NCBI RefSeq assembly: GCF_004137245.1
Contig: NZ_SDWS01000001.1
Location: 62,001 to 126,000 of the forward strand
Source of the DNA: Nocardioides glacieisoli
GTDB taxonomy: Bacteria; Actinomycetota; Actinomycetes; Propionibacteriales; Nocardioidaceae
Length of the DNA stretch: 64,000 nt
Reading direction: 5' to 3'
Shown here: positions 63,225-64,000 of the stretch, piece after piece
How positions within the stretch are numbered: position 1 is the first letter of the stretch
Layout of the letters: each line of letters begins with the position of its first letter
Program-made: the position numbers and the translations under genes
Notes under the pieces: generated by a model
The model's input: only the letters and a program-made list of their open reading frames with translations
The model's database searches: none
What the model was told of the DNA's origin: nothing

Positions 63225-63285
63225 CCCGCGGGGGAGAGGGATGACCGGACGTCGTTTTGCCCGGTCGCCACTCGATCCCGTAGTC

Positions 63286-63315
63286 TTGACCCTCGGTGTT
63301 CGACACACCGATTCT
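63286..63315 (+). promoter_or_regulatory. Candidate rplU-rpmA promoter
   Basis: TTGACC (63286-63291) and GATTCT (63310-63315) are separated by 18 bases. Transcription would leave a leader of about 95 bases with a GAGGAG ribosome-binding site before the rplU GTG. CGGTGT/ACACCG in the spacer is a small inverted repeat. Confidence 0.5.
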
Positions 63316-63417
63316 GCGCGCCCGCCACGCGGCGTACTCGCCCGAAGACCAGGCGGTGTCGTGCGCAGTCCCGAAAGTTCTTTTACCTGTAGTTCGTATC
63401 GAGGAGAGTGACTCGCC

Positions 63418-63717
63418 GTGTACGCGATCGTGCGCAGTGGCAGCAAGCAGCAGAAGGTTGCCGTCGGCGACGTCATCGAGATCGACGCGATGGCCGCCGC
63501 CGGTGACACCCTCACCCTTCCCGTGGTGATGGTCGTCGACGGCGAGAAGGTCACCGCGACCGGCCTCGACAAGGCCAGCGTGACCGTCGAGGTCACCGGC
63601 CGCACCAAGGGCCCGAAGATCATCATCCAGAAGTACAAGAACAAGACCGGCTACAAGAAGCGCCAGGGTCACCGCCAGAAGTACACCCAGGTCAAGGTCA
63701 CCGACATCTCCCTCTGA
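63418..63717 (+). CDS. rplU: 50S ribosomal protein L21
   Basis: A 99-residue ribosomal protein: MYAIVRSGSKQQKVAVGDVI at the start and the basic signature IIIQKYKNKTGYKKRQGHRQ near the end, which contacts 23S rRNA. GTG start. First gene of the conserved rplU-rpmA pair downstream of rne. Confidence 0.97.
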   Translation: MYAIVRSGSKQQKVAVGDVIEIDAMAAAGDTLTLPVVMVVDGEKVTATGLDKASVTVEVTGRTKGPKIIIQKYKNKTGYKKRQGHRQKYTQVKVTDISL

Positions 63718-63758
63718 GCGCTCGCTCGAGGTCGACTCGTTTCTCAAAGGACTGAACA

Positions 63759-64000
63759 ATGGCTCACAAGAAGGGTGCTGCGAGCACCAAGAACGGCCGT
63801 GACTCGAACTCCCAGCGCCTCGGCGTGAAGCGGTTCGGCGGCCAGGTCGTCGGCGCAGGCGAGATCATCGTCCGCCAGCGCGGCACGCACTTCCACCCGG
63901 GCACCGGCGTGGGCCGTGGCGGCGACGACACCCTCTTCGCCCTGCAGGCCGGCGCCGTCGAGTTCGGCACCCGCCGCGGTCGTCGCGTGATCAACATCGT
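63759..64000 (+). CDS. rpmA: 50S ribosomal protein L27 (partial)
   Basis: The first 80 codons of L27, cut by the end of the window. [20 protein letters not shown] and [20 protein letters not shown], then [20 protein letters not shown], are standard; no N-terminal Firmicutes-type cleavage extension, so Ala2-His3 form the end that reaches the peptidyl-transferase centre. AAAGGA upstream as ribosome-binding site. Confidence 0.97.
   Translation, partial: MAHKKGAASTKNGRDSNSQRLGVKRFGGQVVGAGEIIVRQRGTHFHPGTGVGRGGDDTLFALQAGAVEFGTRRGRRVINI

Noticed and set aside
63225..63417. An L21-type autoregulatory leader of the Bacillus kind
   Set aside because: No structure resembling the known L21 leader could be recognised by eye; only a promoter and a small inverted repeat are supported.
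59724..63644. A 1306-codon minus-strand open frame opposite rne
   Set aside because: It is antisense to RNase E with all catalytic residues in place; its Gly/Leu/Arg-rich translation is an artefact of codon bias.

Overview
The window is high-G+C DNA with dense, often overlapping genes and frequent GTG starts. The gene order is the conserved actinobacterial run glbO - DUF5130 - pepN - Rv2466c-like - rpiB - nei - tig - clpP1 - clpP2 - clpX - valS - folC - DUF4233 - ndk - rne - rplU - rpmA. Except for the extra genes, this is the order known from Mycobacterium tuberculosis (Rv2470 to Rv2441c). As in Streptomyces, an mreBCD-mrdA-rodA elongation cluster sits between ndk and rne, which mycobacteria lack. 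The best guess is a member of the Nocardioidaceae (Nocardioides-like); this is inferred from synteny and protein flavour and was not tested by a search.

Region 1 (1-12.3 kb) is housekeeping and redox: the tail of a probable thioesterase, truncated haemoglobin GlbO, an MscS channel, a membrane protein overlapping a DUF5130 protein, aminopeptidase N, a DsbA-like oxidoreductase with a one-cysteine active site, MetRS, a LURP-one protein, an alpha/beta hydrolase, a DUF3626 protein, RpiB, endonuclease VIII and a membrane PP2C/SpoIIE phosphatase. Region 2 (12.3-26.6 kb) has tRNA-Gly(TCC), tRNA-Pro(TGG), trigger factor, a divergent kinase-like/MarR pair with a repeated operator-like sequence, the ClpP1P2X protease, a membrane-anchored Lys/Ala/Arg-rich protein, an array of degenerate ~83-bp repeats with hairpins, an archaeal-type ValRS, an acetyltransferase, a secreted protein of unknown function, FolC, DUF4233 and Ndk. 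Region 3 (26.8-34.7 kb) is the overlapping mreB-mreC-mreD-mrdA-rodA operon for lateral wall synthesis, followed by a TIGR03960 B12-binding-type radical SAM protein.

Region 4 (34.7-58.9 kb) is the accessory part: about 24 kb and 22 genes for a cell-surface glycan. It separates the TIGR03960 gene from its usual partner TIGR03936/DUF2344 at 58.9 kb. It encodes eight or nine glycosyltransferases, two paralogous DUF616-type transferases with coiled-coil tails, a small coiled-coil protein, an FkbM-type methyltransferase, a WsaF-like transferase with four N-terminal repeats, an acyltransferase, a Wzx-type flippase, two DUF2142-like membrane proteins, a polyprenol-P glycosyltransferase with DUF2304, and a set for a CDP-linked 3-C-methyl-6-deoxyhexose (RfbF, RfbG, C-methyltransferase, epimerase, reductase). 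I recognise no initiating phosphoglycosyltransferase or Wzy polymerase. The first two genes (34.7-37.2 kb) have clearly lower G+C and are flanked by direct copies of a sequence that, at the right end, runs into a remnant of an IS1380-type transposase; this looks like recent transfer.

Region 5 (58.9-64.0 kb) returns to the conserved order: DUF2344, an RNase E/G with a long 5' leader and disordered tails carrying short tandem repeats, then rplU and the start of rpmA. No rRNA, CRISPR array, prophage or intact insertion sequence was seen.
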